A stretch of 64,000 nucleotides of DNA from Ceratotherium simum simum. Lineage: Eukaryota; Chordata; Mammalia; Perissodactyla; Rhinocerotidae. Both the position numbers and the translations under genes were made by a program. The notes under the pieces were generated by a model. That model worked only from the letters and a program-made list of their open reading frames with translations. It was not told the DNA's origin and ran no database searches. The stretch is from contig NW_004454210.1 in NCBI RefSeq assembly GCF_000283155.1, positions 785,174 to 849,173 of the forward strand, in the 5' to 3' direction. Shown here in pieces: positions 63,066 to 64,000 of this stretch; the stretch's first letter is position 1; every line of letters starts with the position of its first letter.

Positions 63066-64000
63066 AGCGAGTCTGAATTTGGGTCTCTTTTATCTACGTG
63101 TTTAGATCGATCGGTTGGTTGACTGGGCGTAGCTGGGCCTTTGTGCTTTTACATCTGTGCAATTTTGCACGGTTTTGTCTTCGGGGCTAGTATGTACCTC
63201 TGTCTCAGAGCGTGTTGTGTACTGTATAGTTTTGATGTGTCTGTGTCCGACTTCGTGTTTGTGTATCTGTTGTCTCTGTCCACCCAGTGGCCCGTCTTGA
63301 ATCAAGCGCTCTTTGGACCCAGCCCTGGACCCGGCCGAGCGGTGGGACAGCAGCGGGCTGACTTACTTCCATCCTCTCTGACCCTCAATCTGAACTAGCC
63401 TACTCCACCCATCCGTCCTGCGAAGTTTGACACAAGATTTCCCGTCTGCGTGGGCCCTCCGGCAGCGGGGCAGACAGTCCTGTGAAATATCAAGCGGGAC
63501 CTGTATCCCCCTCAGACTCTTCAGGGGCTTAGGGACCTTGCAGCCTGGGGGAAGTGGTGGTGGTGGAGGGGGCTCCATAGTGGACCTCGGGTCTGAGGAC
63601 CCCTGAACTTATATGCAGAAGTGAGTGTGATATGCACATTGTCTTGACAGGAGAGGGACCTGTTCTCTCATTCAGGACCCCAAAAGCTGCAAACCACTGA
63701 CATATCTGTCCACACAGCCAAGCCTGACCACCGTGCCTTATCTTGTTTCCTTGTCCTCCAATTGATTCTGTGCTCCTGGAAAAGTAACCTGTTTCTGCAT
63801 TTGCTTTGGTCTCATGGTGACATTTGGGCTTGGGTAGAGCCCAGTAACTGCTGAATAGGTAACTGACTGTTGATTAAAAAAAAAAAAAAAAAAAAAGAAG
63901 CACTTCAGTTGCTCCTGGAAGAGGCAGGTGTGGCTGAGTTCCTTTGATTAACAGAGTTGACTTTGGGTCCAGCATTAGGAAGGATTTCCCTGAAGACAGG
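63066..64000. other. Non-coding flank upstream of SMYD5
   Basis: No exon is supported. TGTGT-rich text lies at 63200-63280, and an A-run of about 22 at 63874-63895. In human the next gene beyond SMYD5 is NOTO; its 3' end would be expected outside this window. Confidence 0.5.

Noticed and set aside
63363..63578. Minus frame beginning MEPPPPPPLPPG
   Set aside because: The proline run comes from a GGTGGTGG low-complexity stretch. There is no splice context or family match.
63066..64000. Possible NOTO 3' end upstream of SMYD5
   Set aside because: No homeodomain text, acceptor-supported exon or convincing poly(A) signal was found.

Overview
This is a piece of mammalian nuclear chromosome. It has spliced genes with GT-AG introns, CpG-island promoters, long 3' UTRs, and MIR, LINE-2 and LINE-1 remnants. 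Nine tRNA-headed SINEs of the equine repetitive element (ERE) type point to a perissodactyl, most likely a horse or other Equus species. The gene order FBXO41 - CCT7 - PRADC1 - SMYD5 matches human 2p13.2 read in the opposite direction. Synteny and orthology are stated from knowledge of the families; exon boundaries were read by hand from the sequence, and in all four genes the exon phases close without a frameshift.

Layout. Positions 1-12439 hold no coding sequence that I can support. They are filled with old repeats, two EREs and GT-rich low-complexity DNA, and probably form the 5' intron or upstream region of FBXO41. FBXO41 (+) is coded in 12 exons from 12571 to 22062 (874 aa), with a 3' UTR of about 4.3 kb ending near 26380. 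CCT7 (-) converges on it, with 12 exons from 44944 down to 28025 (543 aa). Its first coding exon carries only ATGATG, separated from the rest by a 5.25 kb intron. PRADC1 (+) is divergent from CCT7 across about 1 kb of GC-rich promoter DNA, with 5 exons from 46216 to 50018 (188 aa). SMYD5 (-) converges on PRADC1, with 13 exons from 62962 down to 52220 (417 aa), and its poly(A) signal lies about 500 bp from that of PRADC1. From 63050 to the end I see no gene.

The four genes are neighbours rather than a pathway. They encode a neuronal F-box protein (ubiquitin ligase adaptor), a subunit of the TRiC/CCT cytosolic chaperonin, a small secreted protease-associated-domain glycoprotein, and a SET/MYND lysine methyltransferase. 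No previously undescribed gene system is evident. The most noteworthy signals are: an ERE insertion that seems to carry a short 3' transduction; modular ERE subfamilies; a perfect hairpin near a CCT7 splice acceptor; a ZNF143-type motif and a G-quadruplex candidate around the CCT7/PRADC1 promoter; and an unidentified 245-bp segment with an open frame embedded in a LINE-1 remnant.
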